Below are positions 42,422 to 52,858 of a stretch of DNA of 64,000 nt, piece by piece (within the stretch, counting starts at the first letter, position 1; the number at the start of each line of letters is the position of its first letter). Position numbers and translations under genes: made by a program. Under the pieces are notes generated by a model. It ran no database searches. It was not told the origin of the DNA and saw only the letters and a list, made by a program, of their open reading frames with translations. This DNA comes from Linderina pennispora (taxonomy: Eukaryota > Kickxellomycota > Kickxellomycetes > Kickxellales > Kickxellaceae): positions 186,001 through 250,000 of the forward strand of contig NW_024468264.1 in assembly GCF_002104995.1 (NCBI RefSeq). The letters run 5' to 3'.

Positions 42422-44149
42422 ATGAGCGCCATTTACACGACTGACGAGTACGGCAGACCGTTCATTATTGTCCGCGAGCAGGACAAGAAGTCGCGCAAGA
42501 CGGGCATTGAGGCGACCAAGGTAAACAGTTGGTTTATTTGCTGGTAGACGCGTGTGTATGCGGGGGTGCCCTTGTTCTGGTTACTGTGTGACCTGTATGC
42601 TAACAACACGCGCCTGTTCTGTAGTCGCACATCATGGCGGCAAAGACCGTCGCCAACATTGTTCGCACATCGCTCGGACCGCGTGGCCTGGACAAGATCC
42701 TGATTTCTCCGGACGGCGACATCACTATCTCGAACGACGGAGCCACGATTATGTCGCAGATGGCGGTGGAGAATCAGATTGGCAAGCTCCTTGTCGAGCT
42801 GTCCAAGTCGCAGGACGATGAGATCGGTGACGGAACGACCGGCATTGTGGTTCTGGCTGGCGCGCTGCTGGAGCAGGCTGAGGAGCTGCTGGACCGCGGC
42901 ATCCACCCGATTCGCATTTCCGACGGGTTTGAGAAGGCGTGCAAGATTGCGGTTGCACATCTGGACGAGGTGTCGGACGTCATTCCGTGGAGCAAGAACG
43001 ACACGTCTGATCTGTTCAAGTGCGCAAAGACTAGTCTGGGCAGCAAGATTGTGAACAAGTGCCATGACCAGTTTGCGCAGATCGCGGTGGATGCCATTCT
43101 GTCGGTTTGCCGATCTGGACCGCAAGGATGTCGATTTCGAGCTGATCAAGATGGAGGGCAAGGTTGGCGGAGAGATGGCCGACACAGCGCTGGTGCACGG
43201 CGTGGTTATCGACAAGGACTTCTCGCACCCGCAGATGCCCAAGGAGATCAAGGACGCCAAGATTGCGATCCTGACGTGCCCGTTCGAGCCGCCCAAGCCC
43301 AAGACCAAGCACAAGCTCGACATCACAACCGTCAAGGAGTTTGAGGAGCTGCAGAAGTTTGAGCGCGAGACATTCGAGAGCATGGTGCAGCGGGTCAAGG
43401 ACTGCGGCGCCAACGTGGTTGCGTGCCAGTGGGGATTCGACGACGAGGCCAACTCGCTGCTGCTGCAGCACAAGCTGCCAGCCATCCGCTGGGTGGGCGG
43501 CCCCGAAATCGAGCTGCTGGCTATTGCCACCAACGGCCGGATTGTGCCGCGGTTTGAGGACCTGAGCAGCGCCAAGCTGGGCTCTGCAGGCACCATCCGC
43601 GAGCTGGCGTTCGGCACGACCAACGAGAACATGATTGTGGTTGAGGACTGCGCCAACTCGAAGGCCGTCACGGTGTTTGTGCGTGGTGGCAACAAGATGA
43701 TTGTCGACGAGGCCAAGCGCTCGCTGCACGACGCCATGTGTGTGGTGCGTAACCTGATCACTGACAACCGCGTCGTGTACGGTGGTGCTGCTGCTGAGAT
43801 CAGCTGCTCGATCGCCGTCGAGAAGGCAGCCGACCAGGTGTCGTCGATCGAGCAGTATGCGATGCGCTCGTTTGCACGCGCGCTGGATGCGATCCCGCTG
43901 GCGCTGGCCGAGAACAGCGGCCTGCCACCTATCGAGACACTGTCGTATGTCAAGAGCCAGCAGGTCACCGAAGGCAACTCGCGGCTGGGCGTCGACTGCA
44001 TGGACACCGGCATCAATGACATGAAGGAGCAGTTTGTCTTCGATCCGCTGATCTCGAAGCGCCAGCAGTTCCTGCTTGCCACGCAGCTGGTCAAGATGAT
44101 TCTGAAGATTGACGACGTCATTGTCCACAAGGCCGACGACCAGCAGTAA
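42422..44149 (+). CDS. CCT5: Chaperonin CCT epsilon subunit (TCP-1 family), one frame break
   Basis: Exon 1 is 42422-42520 and exon 2 is 42625-44149, joined by a GTAAAC...TAG intron of 104 nt. Splicing gives [20 protein letters not shown], matching CCT5. Family motifs are [19 protein letters not shown], the ATP-binding [16 protein letters not shown], and [10 protein letters not shown]. The late GGGA-type loop reads GGAAAE. CCT folds actin and tubulin in the cytosol as an eight-subunit double ring. After ILSV (43106-43108) the frame must drop one T from a TTT run to continue as [14 protein letters not shown]; corrected length is about 540 aa, as usual. The gene is essential in yeast, so a consensus error is more likely than loss. 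Confidence 0.93.
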
Positions 44150-44426
44150 GGCAGACGGTCGAGCCCGATCGTTCAGGCGCTGCGCTGTCCGAGCAATAGT
44201 CGGCTGCCTTTTTTTCCAAAAAGAAATACAAAATCACTCTATTTCCGCTGATTAATTGCCATGTCTTCTTGCAACAGGGCCCGGTCGTACAGGATGCAGA
44301 GCGAATGCCTGTCGGCCATCCCAGTGCCTGGAACCGATCTTTTTCTTCCTTCTTCGATCGTGCAGCCCTTCGCTTCCTTTCTGACCTGACTTTTAATAAT
44401 TACTACACTTTTTCTGCACCGACATA

Positions 44427-44441
44427 ATGGACCGCTGGTGA
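44427..44441 (+). promoter_or_regulatory. Four-codon upstream ORF just before the Mid1 start
   Basis: ATG GAC CGC TGG TGA encodes Met-Asp-Arg-Trp and stops 2 nt before the Mid1 ATG at 44444. If transcribed, it would be the first start codon scanned in this stretch and could reduce or gate Mid1 translation through reinitiation. Whether transcription starts upstream of it is unknown. Confidence 0.45.
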
Positions 44442-44443
44442 AT

Positions 44444-46804
44444 ATGAGCAGGCTACTATCGTATATCGTACTGCTGGTATCTGTATTCTCGATTCTCGTG
44501 AACAGCGCTGATCAGCTGGCCATCGACGGGCAGGGGCACACAGGCGGCACATTGCGGCCCGGGGAGTCAGTAATCGTGCGGCTGAATATGCCTGCCAGCA
44601 GTAGCTCGGCCCCAACCGCCCGACACAACATATATCTTGACCTCTCCACCTGCTCGATGCCGCCCAAGGCTGGCGAGCTGGGGCCGCCAAAGGCCCTGCC
44701 CCTGATAGTCGGCCTGTTCCTGAACACCACCATTGGCCATGAGCTGTGGGAGACCGGCGGCGTGCACTTGCTGGGCGAAGTTGGCACCTCGCCGCATCAG
44801 CGGCGGGCTGAATACAATGTCACAGCCAGCGATATATTTTACGAAGTCGACAATACGTCCGGCAGCCTGTATGCGGATGGCTTTGTGCGGCTACGGTACT
44901 ACGAGTGGGCAGGCGACGTCGCCTATGCTGTGGCTACTGCTCCCAGCGACAAGGGCCGGCAGAACGGCACGTATACGTTCAACTTGGCATTCTCGACTGT
45001 GTCGCACCCGATCAGCCTGGGTTCTGGTCAGCCAATGAGGGTTATAGACGCCGATGTCAACTCGGCTCTGCTTGGCGTCGTTTCGAGCATTGCGCCGTCA
45101 GCCAACTACTCGATATACGTGCGACCAGCTATGGCCGGGTACCTGGCACGCTCAATATGTGGCGTGCAGGGCACAAGCACGAGGCTGGAGAACGGGACGA
45201 ATGCCATTATCCAGACCATCACACCAACCATCGACTTGGTCAACTCGGTCAGCAACGGGCTCTCGCTGAACAAGGATCCGAAAGCCAACATCACCTTGTA
45301 TCTGTGGGAGCAGATGAACAAGTTCTCGGGACTGCGCGCACACATCCTGGGCCTATCCGCCAACACGTCCTACGAAGTATTCTACTTTGAAACGAGCGAG
45401 CTGGGTCCCAGCGTAGGTAAGCTGTGGGCCACCAATATCGTCCACACCATGGCCAACGACAACTGCCGCATCATCTATGATCTGCCCAACTGCCCGTTCA
45501 TTGCACAAACCGTGCCTGCGCCCAGACAGCTCCACAGCTACTACCCGGCGTTCGACAGAAATATAACTGAAGACACGGCCATGCCAGACATTTCAAATAA
45601 GACTGCGCTGTCGATGCTGTACAGCGATCTGGCCGAGTCGCAAATGACAAACTTTAACCAGTTCCTGGCGCTAAATGACGAAACATCGCTGTTCTACTCG
45701 CAGATGCGCGACTGCTCGGACTGCAGAGTCGTCTATTTTGCGTGGCTGTGCTCAATCATGGCCCCCCGCTGCATTGACTCGTTTGAGCGAGATCTGAACG
45801 AGCCCGACTTTGCAAGCATGGACAAGGCCATTCCGGGTATATACAATGTGTACCATCAGCTTATGCTCAACTCGATTCCGCGCTACATTGGATCGGAGGC
45901 AGGGTCAGACTATGGCGTGAGCAGCGAGAATGGAGCAGGCTCTATGACGACGCTCAGCCAGGAGCTGCCTGGGCTGAGAGTGCGAGACGCAGGCGGCTCT
46001 GGTAACGGGAACGACAGTGGGCAGTGTCCCCTGGATGGGTCGGCAGGGTCGAAAGATTTGGGGTTTACATTCAAGGACCTACCCAGCGACATTGCGGGAA
46101 ACGTGACACATAAGCGAACGGACCGGATATCCCCCCGCACACCTCGATCCCGCCAGCGGTTTGGCCAAAGACGGCAACGCCGGACATACCACACCCCCAA
46201 GAAATCCACATCCAAACGCACCAAACGCACAATCGAATGGGATGTGAACCTGGAACACAACTATGACCTCGACGACACAGCATTCGTATTCCCGTGCCGC
46301 GGCGCATCTTGTCTTTTCCCGGAAAGCAACGACACCTACCTGGAACTAATGCCATGCATAGACTCGTGCCTCGAATGCATCCGGTCGTGCCCGCCGACAC
46401 TCAAATTTGGATGCCCGACCATGCGCCATATCGGCACATTCTACCGTTCGTACGGCCGGCCGATAGAGCTAACTGACGATTTCGTTTACAAGCTGCGCTC
46501 GGCGTTCCATCCATACATGATCAAGGAATTTGAATCAGGAATCTACACGATGGCGACGCGGAAGAACTGGACGGCGAGCTCGGCAAGGTTCGGGTACTGG
46601 CTGTACAACAGAGTCGGCAAAATTATGCCTGCGTTCCTGTGTGCGTCGAGCGGATCGCAGGTCATCCCGAGCACCACCAGCGACAAGGGCTCGCCAGCGA
46701 CAGAAGAGGCCGCCGACTTCACCGGGCTGAACTGGGGGTACTGTGTAGCTATTGCTGCTGGATATTTTCTGATCCGCGCGCTGTTCAACATCTTCATTCC
46801 GTAG
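44444..46804 (+). CDS. MID1: Mid1-like stretch-activated calcium channel subunit
   Basis: A single-exon 786-aa protein. Residues 1-22 form a signal peptide (SYIVLLVSVFSILVNSADQ). A large extracellular region with many Asn-X-Ser/Thr sites follows. The cysteine-rich C-terminal half holds DCSDCRVVYFAWLCSIMAPRC, then FPCRGASCLFPES and MPCIDSCLECIRSCPPTLKF, the conserved Mid1 modules. A hydrophobic segment at the very end (GYCVAIAAGYFLIRALFNIF) resembles the Mid1 C-terminus or a lipid-anchor signal. Mid1 partners Cch1 in plasma-membrane calcium influx after stretch or pheromone. A basic, low-complexity insert near 560-600 lengthens it beyond yeast Mid1 (548 aa). I use the ATG at 44444; the only in-frame codon just upstream is GTG. 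Confidence 0.92.
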   Translation: MSRLLSYIVLLVSVFSILVNSADQLAIDGQGHTGGTLRPGESVIVRLNMPASSSSAPTARHNIYLDLSTCSMPPKAGELGPPKALPLIVGLFLNTTIGHELWETGGVHLLGEVGTSPHQRRAEYNVTASDIFYEVDNTSGSLYADGFVRLRYYEWAGDVAYAVATAPSDKGRQNGTYTFNLAFSTVSHPISLGSGQPMRVIDADVNSALLGVVSSIAPSANYSIYVRPAMAGYLARSICGVQGTSTRLENGTNAIIQTITPTIDLVNSVSNGLSLNKDPKANITLYLWEQMNKFSGLRAHILGLSANTSYEVFYFETSELGPSVGKLWATNIVHTMANDNCRIIYDLPNCPFIAQTVPAPRQLHSYYPAFDRNITEDTAMPDISNKTALSMLYSDLAESQMTNFNQFLALNDETSLFYSQMRDCSDCRVVYFAWLCSIMAPRCIDSFERDLNEPDFASMDKAIPGIYNVYHQLMLNSIPRYIGSEAGSDYGVSSENGAGSMTTLSQELPGLRVRDAGGSGNGNDSGQCPLDGSAGSKDLGFTFKDLPSDIAGNVTHKRTDRISPRTPRSRQRFGQRRQRRTYHTPKKSTSKRTKRTIEWDVNLEHNYDLDDTAFVFPCRGASCLFPESNDTYLELMPCIDSCLECIRSCPPTLKFGCPTMRHIGTFYRSYGRPIELTDDFVYKLRSAFHPYMIKEFESGIYTMATRKNWTASSARFGYWLYNRVGKIMPAFLCASSGSQVIPSTTSDKGSPATEEAADFTGLNWGYCVAIAAGYFLIRALFNIFIP

Positions 46805-48425
46805 CGATATTAAGTGAATCCAGCTAAGGAATATGGCATGGCTGCTGTTCTCAGTCGGTATCTGTGCTCTGTGCAGCAGAAGGGCTCAAAACAACCAGCA
46901 GTGTACCGTAGACAGGATGCGTACTACTCCCAACACAATGACTGCGGAGCTCCATGCTTTGCACTGGAGGCATGCGGTGTCTGTAAACATGTTTCACCGC
47001 GCCATGTTCCTGAGTATTCGGAGTTGCTGACAAAAGCATGGTGATGACAGCAGCACGGCTTTCACGCAACGCGCTTGCGCCATGTCCGTCGCTGTATGTC
47101 AAAGGCACAACCTTACCCGCTGCATGCGTGCACACTCTGCGGACATTCGAGCTCTCACAATCGAGAAGGTTCCATCATCTGCAGTCCACTGCACCGTGTT
47201 GGCAAGGCCGAGGATCCTCTGCTGACCCTGGACACTGCTTATCCGGTAGTCGAGCTTGTCTGTGTAGCAGGCGAGATACCGGGTGGAAATTTGTTGGAAA
47301 ATTTTGTTTTTTCCACTGGAGCAGCAAGCTGAGGATTTGCCCGCAAAAAAGCACCCATGTCTTGTACCAGCATTTGTCAGAGTGGGCAATGGTCCGAAGG
47401 CGGCCTCTCCTTTGCAGCTCCGCTGCCTGCTGCACTGTCTGCTGCTGCTGCGGATATCAGCAGCGTGTCGCAGCCTGGTTGTCGCTATGGTGATATCATA
47501 GCGTGGGGCACACGCCCGCGCCTCGTCCAATCCCGCTGGGACACTGCATCGCACGAGCAAGCTGGGCTCTGACAAATTACCCGCTAGTGTGCATTTTCAG
47601 AGTCACTACGCAGACACTGCTCCACGCCCCCCCCCCATTTATCGCCAGCTGAGCAGTCAACGAACGTGGCCGGGCTGAGGGGGGAATCCAGAGGAGAAAA
47701 AGCAAGTAGAGATCCATGGGCCCTCGCCCCAAGGCAGGCACGAGCCAGGCATACATTGACACACCCAACCGTGGTGTCGACAGGAATCGCAGTAATCCCG
47801 CCTGAACCGGAAGCTTCGTATCGCCAAAGAGAATGTCCGCAAACGTGGGCCACACACGGATACCCGTGAGCAGAAAGAACTACAAGGCCGGCGAGGGGGT
47901 GCACTGCCTCCCTGCGCAACACCCCCTCCCTCACGCTAGAAATGTCACATTGTCTGCTCGCCCTCCTCCCCGATATATTTTTCTACACTTCATTTGGCAA
48001 TATGCTTTGCCAATGCCTAGCCAGTGGGCAGTGCACAGGGACGCCAGCTCCACTGCCCGTAAGCCGCGGGACTCTGCCAGCCCGCAACCAAGCGGGCAGC
48101 AAAAAGTGGGGACTGGCAACCCGAGAAACGATGGCAGACTGAATAATGTTGTGCACACTTGACCCAAGCGGCAACGCGCAATTTGGTGAGACGTCCATTA
48201 TCCACCATACTCTTTGGTTTGCTCGCCTCCCACCCGCCGCCCTACTAGTTTTTTCCTTGCTGCAGACGTCGCGGAGGGGACAAGCGCCTTGGTATAAAAG
48301 ACAAGCACCCCGCCATACAGAACGGCTCCTGCCTTCCTCATGCTTTCTGTCGCCAACCACATCTAGTGATTTCTACGCATATTTTACACACTTTTAGCCT
48401 AAACACCTATAATCTATTTTTAAAC
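46805..48425. other. Intergenic region between Mid1 and the YaaH-type transporter
   Basis: 1.6 kb without a recognisable gene. It includes a C-run at about 47627-47636 and, at the right end, a clear TATA box for the transporter. Open frames on both strands lack known domains. Confidence 0.55.
48293..48299 (+). promoter_or_regulatory. TATA box of the Gpr1/Fun34/YaaH transporter
   Basis: GGTATAAAAG is a strong TATA consensus 127 bp upstream of the ATG, with a pyrimidine-rich leader between. It suggests a regulated, strongly induced promoter. Confidence 0.6.
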
Positions 48426-49127
48426 ATGTCTGAGACCGATCATCCAGTTTCCTCGCATGCCCACGCCGGCTACAAGTCCGACGAGCCCCGCTTCCGCCCG
48501 TTTGCCGACCCCAGCGGCCCGGGATGGGGAGCCCTCGCGGTGTCTCTGTTCACCTTCAGCTTCTACGCTGGAGCCATCGGCATGCCGTTCGATGACCCCA
48601 ACGTCAGCACTCTGGCGGCGACATCGCTAATCATTGGCGGCCTGGTCGTGTTCATCAGCGGCATGTGGGCGTTTGCTACCAACAACACTGTCCACGCCAC
48701 CATCTTCACCCTGTATGGCTCGCTGTTTGGCTCGATTGGAGTGCTCAGCATGGTCGGCTTCAACATTTACAACACGCTGAACCAGGACAAGACCATCAGC
48801 CACGCTGCCGGCACCTTCTGGCTCGCCTGGATGCTGATCACCTTTGTGCTCTTTATCGGCACCGTGCGCTACCGCCCGACCACAACGATCTTCATGGGTC
48901 TGCTGTTTGTGTCGTTCGTCATCCTGGCTGGCGGCACCTGGGTTGGCCGCAAGAACGCCATCAAGGCCGGCGGCTGGTTCTCGTTCTTTGCCTCGCTGGT
49001 GGCCCTGTACAACTCGTTCGCTGTTGTCCACAACGCCGGTTACTCGCCCATCGGAAACTTTGGCAAGGTTGGCGCCAAGTTCCACCGCAAGAGCCACCAG
49101 CCCGAGGACGCCGCTGCCGTTGTCTAA
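48426..49127 (+). CDS. Gpr1/Fun34/YaaH (AceTr) family acetate/ammonium transporter
   Basis: A single-exon 233-aa protein. A short polar N-terminus (SETDHPVSSHAHAGY) is followed by six membrane segments. The family entry motif NPAPLGL is replaced by SGPGWGALAVSLFTFSFY. Further family stretches are GGLVVFISGMWAFATNN, YGSLFGSIGV and TFWLAWMLITFVLF, with a final helix and a YNSFAVV segment. Relatives such as yeast Ady2/Ato1 and Yarrowia Gpr1 move acetate with protons or export ammonium. I chose the ATG at 48426 because it follows the TATA box at normal distance and gives the family N-terminus; an in-frame ATG 60 bp earlier would add a non-homologous leader. Confidence 0.92.
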   Translation: MSETDHPVSSHAHAGYKSDEPRFRPFADPSGPGWGALAVSLFTFSFYAGAIGMPFDDPNVSTLAATSLIIGGLVVFISGMWAFATNNTVHATIFTLYGSLFGSIGVLSMVGFNIYNTLNQDKTISHAAGTFWLAWMLITFVLFIGTVRYRPTTTIFMGLLFVSFVILAGGTWVGRKNAIKAGGWFSFFASLVALYNSFAVVHNAGYSPIGNFGKVGAKFHRKSHQPEDAAAVV

Positions 49128-49822
49128 GCGCAAGCGCAAGCACCGCTCCTGCCGCCTTGCAGAAAGCCCAAGGCAATACCTCCTGACTGCGTTCTTCCCG
49201 ACTCTTTTCCCCCATGGCTGCTTGTCGGACCTTGCCACTAATACTCCCCTCTATTCATGCTGGCAAGGCGCGAGCAGCTGCGTTCCACCCCGTCTTCCTC
49301 GGGCCGAAGCGTATGCCTCGCTCGCATTAGCCAATCCTTTTATTATTACTGTTCCCCACCCCCCTTTCAGCCAACGTTTTAGTAATGTACACACCACATT
49401 TATTTCTGATTCTGTTCGCTGTGTCGGCCTTTTGCTGTTGTCCACGGAATTAATCGCCCAGAGCGTCCACGTTGGGCACATAATGTGCTCCGTTGACAAA
49501 GCAAAGAACGCGCTTGCTACTTCTTTAGTCGACAAGATGCTGTTTTCTACTCGAACAACGTTGATTGTGTCTGATCCATTTATTCCAAACCCCTAGTTGT
49601 ATTGCCAGCCAATAGATCGGCGGGGGGTGCGGACGGATCGAAGCACCGCCAGACAGAGACAGACGCGTCCAAAGCTCCCAGCTGGCAACAATACAGGTCA
49701 GCGCCTGTGGCGCGACCACGCGTGCCAGATTGTTGCTGGTCCAAAAAGCCCACCCTCAATATCACAAGGATGGGAAGCAGCCAGCACAAATTGCGGGCAG
49801 CGCTTGTCTATCAGCTGTGTCT
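49128..49822. other. Convergent 3' flanks of the YaaH-type transporter and BCS1
   Basis: About 700 bp of 3' flanking sequence, T-rich near 49330-49440. No gene or repeat seen. Confidence 0.55.
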
Positions 49823-51169
49823 CTAATTCCTTGTGTCGCCTGCTGCATTGTTTGCCGCTTCAATGAGCCTGCCAACGCCACTGATGGCAGAACGCGCGTC
49901 CTTCTTGTACATGACAAAGTGCCCCTGCAGCTGCGCTGTGCTGACTGTATGCCCGGCCAGCGCCGCAGTAAACTCGCCTGCCAACTCCGCTGCCTCCTGC
50001 CCGTAGAACCGCGTGAACATTTGCTTGATCTGGAAAGGCGACGCGTTGCCCAGATACGTCTTCAGGTCAACACGGCCCGGGCGGATTAGAGCCGGATCGA
50101 GCCGCTCAATATGGTTGGTAGTCATGAAGATAATGCGTTCGTCGCTGGACGTAACACCATCCAGGGCATTGAGAAGGCCGCTAAACGTCACCATTGATTG
50201 CTGATACCCTGCGTGCTCTGACTGCTCCCGGTTGCGCGTGAACGCTGCGTCGACATCCTCTAGCAGGATCAGACTGCGCTCGGGCGCAACTGTCAATAGG
50301 TGGTTAAGTCGGTCATCAGTCAGCCCGCGCTCGCTCAGATTCAGGATGCAGATGTTGTAGCCGAGCTCGCCCGCCAGTGCCTGGATAAAGCTGGTCTTGC
50401 CGCTGCCGGGCGGCCCGTACAAAAGGTAGCCGCGGCGGTAGGGGATTCCACGCTCGTCGTACCACTTGCCATTGCTAATGAAATCCTTGACGTCATCCAC
50501 AATCGACTGGCTGACGCCTCTGTCCAGCACCACGCTCTCGAGCAGTCGCCGCTTGCGTGGCAGTCCAAATGGCCGCCATTCCGGGCCAAAGCTCGTGTAC
50601 AGCACCGTGCGGCCCTCGTTCTGCGACAAGGCGAATTCGCGTGACTCGCTCAGGATCTGGCTAAATATCTGCCGGTCCCTGCTCAGCGTCGTCAGCGTCA
50701 CGGTCTCAAAAGGCGCTGCCGACTGCAAGTCAATCATTTTGGAATTGCGCTGCCGGTCCACCTGGATGAAAATGCCCTTGTAGTGGAAGATGTGCTTTCC
50801 CTGGCCCGGTACCATGGTGAAGTCTGTTGAAACACTGCCATTGTCGTGCTGCTTGTAGCTGGTCTGTACAGCAAGGTGCCGCGGCAATACAGCCTTGGCG
50901 ATCCGCCGATTGACCCACGTCATGCTATTGTTGTTGCTCTGCGCATTACGAACTGTCTCTGCCCCACGCCGGCTCAACCACCCGAGCACCCACTGGTAGC
51001 TTTTGTCGTGGCTGGGAATCTCCATCGATACCAGGAGCTGTCGCCGCATTAGATCGGCGCCGCGTCGCGCGCCCTGCCGCATTACTGCCACGCCCGCACC
51101 CACGCCGATAAGACCAAAGCCGGCCGAGAAATACGGGTTGTCCGCAAGGAAGCTCGACAGGTCTACCAT
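49823..51169 (-). CDS. BCS1: Mitochondrial AAA chaperone Bcs1
   Basis: A single-exon 448-aa protein from the ATG at 51169; upstream in-frame codons to 51268 look like leader. An N-terminal membrane anchor (YFSAGFGLIGVGAGVAVM) precedes the BCS1-specific domain (LLVSMEIPSHDKSYQWVLGW). The AAA module has Walker A YGPPGSGKTS near residue 255, Walker B SLILLEDVDAAF and the second region of homology TTNHIERLDPALIRPGRVD. Bcs1 sits in the mitochondrial inner membrane and translocates folded Rieske Fe-S protein into complex III. All ATPase residues look intact. Length and order match yeast Bcs1 (456 aa). Confidence 0.95.
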   Translation of the reverse strand: MVDLSSFLADNPYFSAGFGLIGVGAGVAVMRQGARRGADLMRRQLLVSMEIPSHDKSYQWVLGWLSRRGAETVRNAQSNNNSMTWVNRRIAKAVLPRHLAVQTSYKQHDNGSVSTDFTMVPGQGKHIFHYKGIFIQVDRQRNSKMIDLQSAAPFETVTLTTLSRDRQIFSQILSESREFALSQNEGRTVLYTSFGPEWRPFGLPRKRRLLESVVLDRGVSQSIVDDVKDFISNGKWYDERGIPYRRGYLLYGPPGSGKTSFIQALAGELGYNICILNLSERGLTDDRLNHLLTVAPERSLILLEDVDAAFTRNREQSEHAGYQQSMVTFSGLLNALDGVTSSDERIIFMTTNHIERLDPALIRPGRVDLKTYLGNASPFQIKQMFTRFYGQEAAELAGEFTAALAGHTVSTAQLQGHFVMYKKDARSAISGVGRLIEAANNAAGDTRN

Positions 51170-52675
51170 GGTAGGAAAAAAATGTAGAGGATGAACAGGA
51201 GGTGCTATAAAGAAACCGCCAAGGTCGACGGCCGCTGCGATAAGAAGCAGACCCTGGCGCACTGCCACAATGCTGCCATTCCAGAATTATGGATACTCGG
51301 ATCAAGCCCTGGTGCGGATCAAGAATAATCGCCGGTCACATGAGTTGACCATGTCGCCTGTGAAATGGTACTGGAGATAGTACTTGGCCATGTACAGGTA
51401 GTGGATCTGGTTGCACATGGCTACATATTGAGCAGATACCGGCAGGTCAAAGAAGCACTCTGCCGTGCACCACTGGGTATCATGTTTACGTTTTGTTCCC
51501 CCTCCTACTGCTAGGGGCTGAGTGAGGTGCTGCACAGGAGGGATGCAATTGCCAATGCAACTGCCCCAAACACTCGTAATCCCGGCCCATTCTCTACTGC
51601 CTCTGGGGTGCTAGATACAAGTACACGCAGGTTCAACACAAAGGCGCTTTTATGCGCACTGTATGCCGTTGGACGCAGGACCCACTGCTGTTTCCGCCTA
51701 TCCCTGCCTGGCTAGCAATAGCAGCACCCTGCCCTTCCCCTATTTGCTGCAACATATAGCAAAATTTTGTCAGACATGCATACTGTATGCGGATACTGCT
51801 CCTTGTGCAATCACAATGCTGTCACGCTCACACGTCGCTCCTTTGCAATATGTTTGTACAGGAGGAAGGAGAGGCAGCACGGAGACGAGGAGTGATGGGC
51901 ACGGTGAACAGAAGATAAAGCGCGCGAGCACATGCCCCGCAAAAAGGAGCATTCCAATAGCTTCCTTGCCACTATCCTTTTATTGGCATGGAAGACATGT
52001 GCGTGGAGTTCAAGCGACAATGCAGTTGAATAAACCGTGGCCAAGTACGCTAGGGTCTTTGAGACACAAAGCGAGTCTATCCTGGTACTCGGTAATACTG
52101 AGCAGTGCCGTGCAAGATGTACATACAAAGGGGATTTTATTTTTACCTCAAGCCACCCTGCCAGCGGCCTAGGCTATTTCTGCCCACTTGAAGAAACATA
52201 CTCCATGTGAATCCAAAAAAAAAAAAAAAAACAAGTAGCTGAACCCCAGAGAACCACTGGCACATGCAAGCGCCATTTCCAAAAGAAAACATTGCCGAGA
52301 GGCGCATTATGAATAAAGCATGTAGGAGAGAGCGGCGGCAGCAGCGGGCAAGATGGCCAGGTAGATAGCATTTTTTTCTCACACTTACCGAGGCCGGCTG
52401 TCCATTTGATGGCGTTTCAGAATACATGCAAAAGCGCATGCACAATTGCGGCTATGCATGTTGTCAAAATAAAACGAAAATAGCCCGGTGGTTATCAACA
52501 CCTTTTGGCCAGTATTGTAGCAAAAGCACGGGCGAGCTGAAGAAAGGAGCAGTCGCCCTCCTCTGGCGAATATAAACCCTTGCCATCTCTGGCTTAGTTT
52601 CTGAGACATGGAAAGAACATCTTTTTCTTGCCCGACCTTTGTATTATTTTCCATCCTCCTCCTATTTAAGCCACT
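51170..52675. other. Intergenic region upstream of BCS1
   Basis: About 1.5 kb. A 77-codon minus frame at 51302-51535 (ending YLQYHFTGDMVNSCDRRL) is protein-like but unidentified. An A-run near 52207 and nothing else notable. Confidence 0.5.
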
Positions 52676-52858
52676 ATGTCTTTCACGCTCGAGTTTATCA
52701 TCGGTGTATCAAAAGCCAACAGTAAGACAGACGAGTCGCCGAAAAGTGGCGAGGAAGCCCCACCCAACACGTTTCCGTGCGAGTGCTGCAACGAGATGTT
52801 TGGCAGCAAGATTGATGCGATGCTGCACCTGCGGTACAACTGTCGCGCGATGGCCTAG
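52676..52858 (+). CDS. Small single-zinc-finger protein (60 aa), unknown function
   Basis: A 60-codon frame. After a polar half (KANSKTDESPKSGEEAP) the second half holds one finger with spacing Cys-X2-Cys-X12-His-X4-Cys (FPCECCNEMFGSKIDAML, then HLRYNC), a classic C2HC layout. It stands alone, with a TATTTAAG just upstream and no overlapping stronger frame. I cannot assign a family or role. It could also be one exon of a larger gene. Codon usage is G/C-ending in the finger part, as in neighbouring genes, which supports coding. Confidence 0.45.
   Translation: MSFTLEFIIGVSKANSKTDESPKSGEEAPPNTFPCECCNEMFGSKIDAMLHLRYNCRAMA

Noticed and set aside
42433-44130. Long minus frames opposite CCT epsilon
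   Set aside because: Antisense shadows of the chaperonin exon with no independent features.
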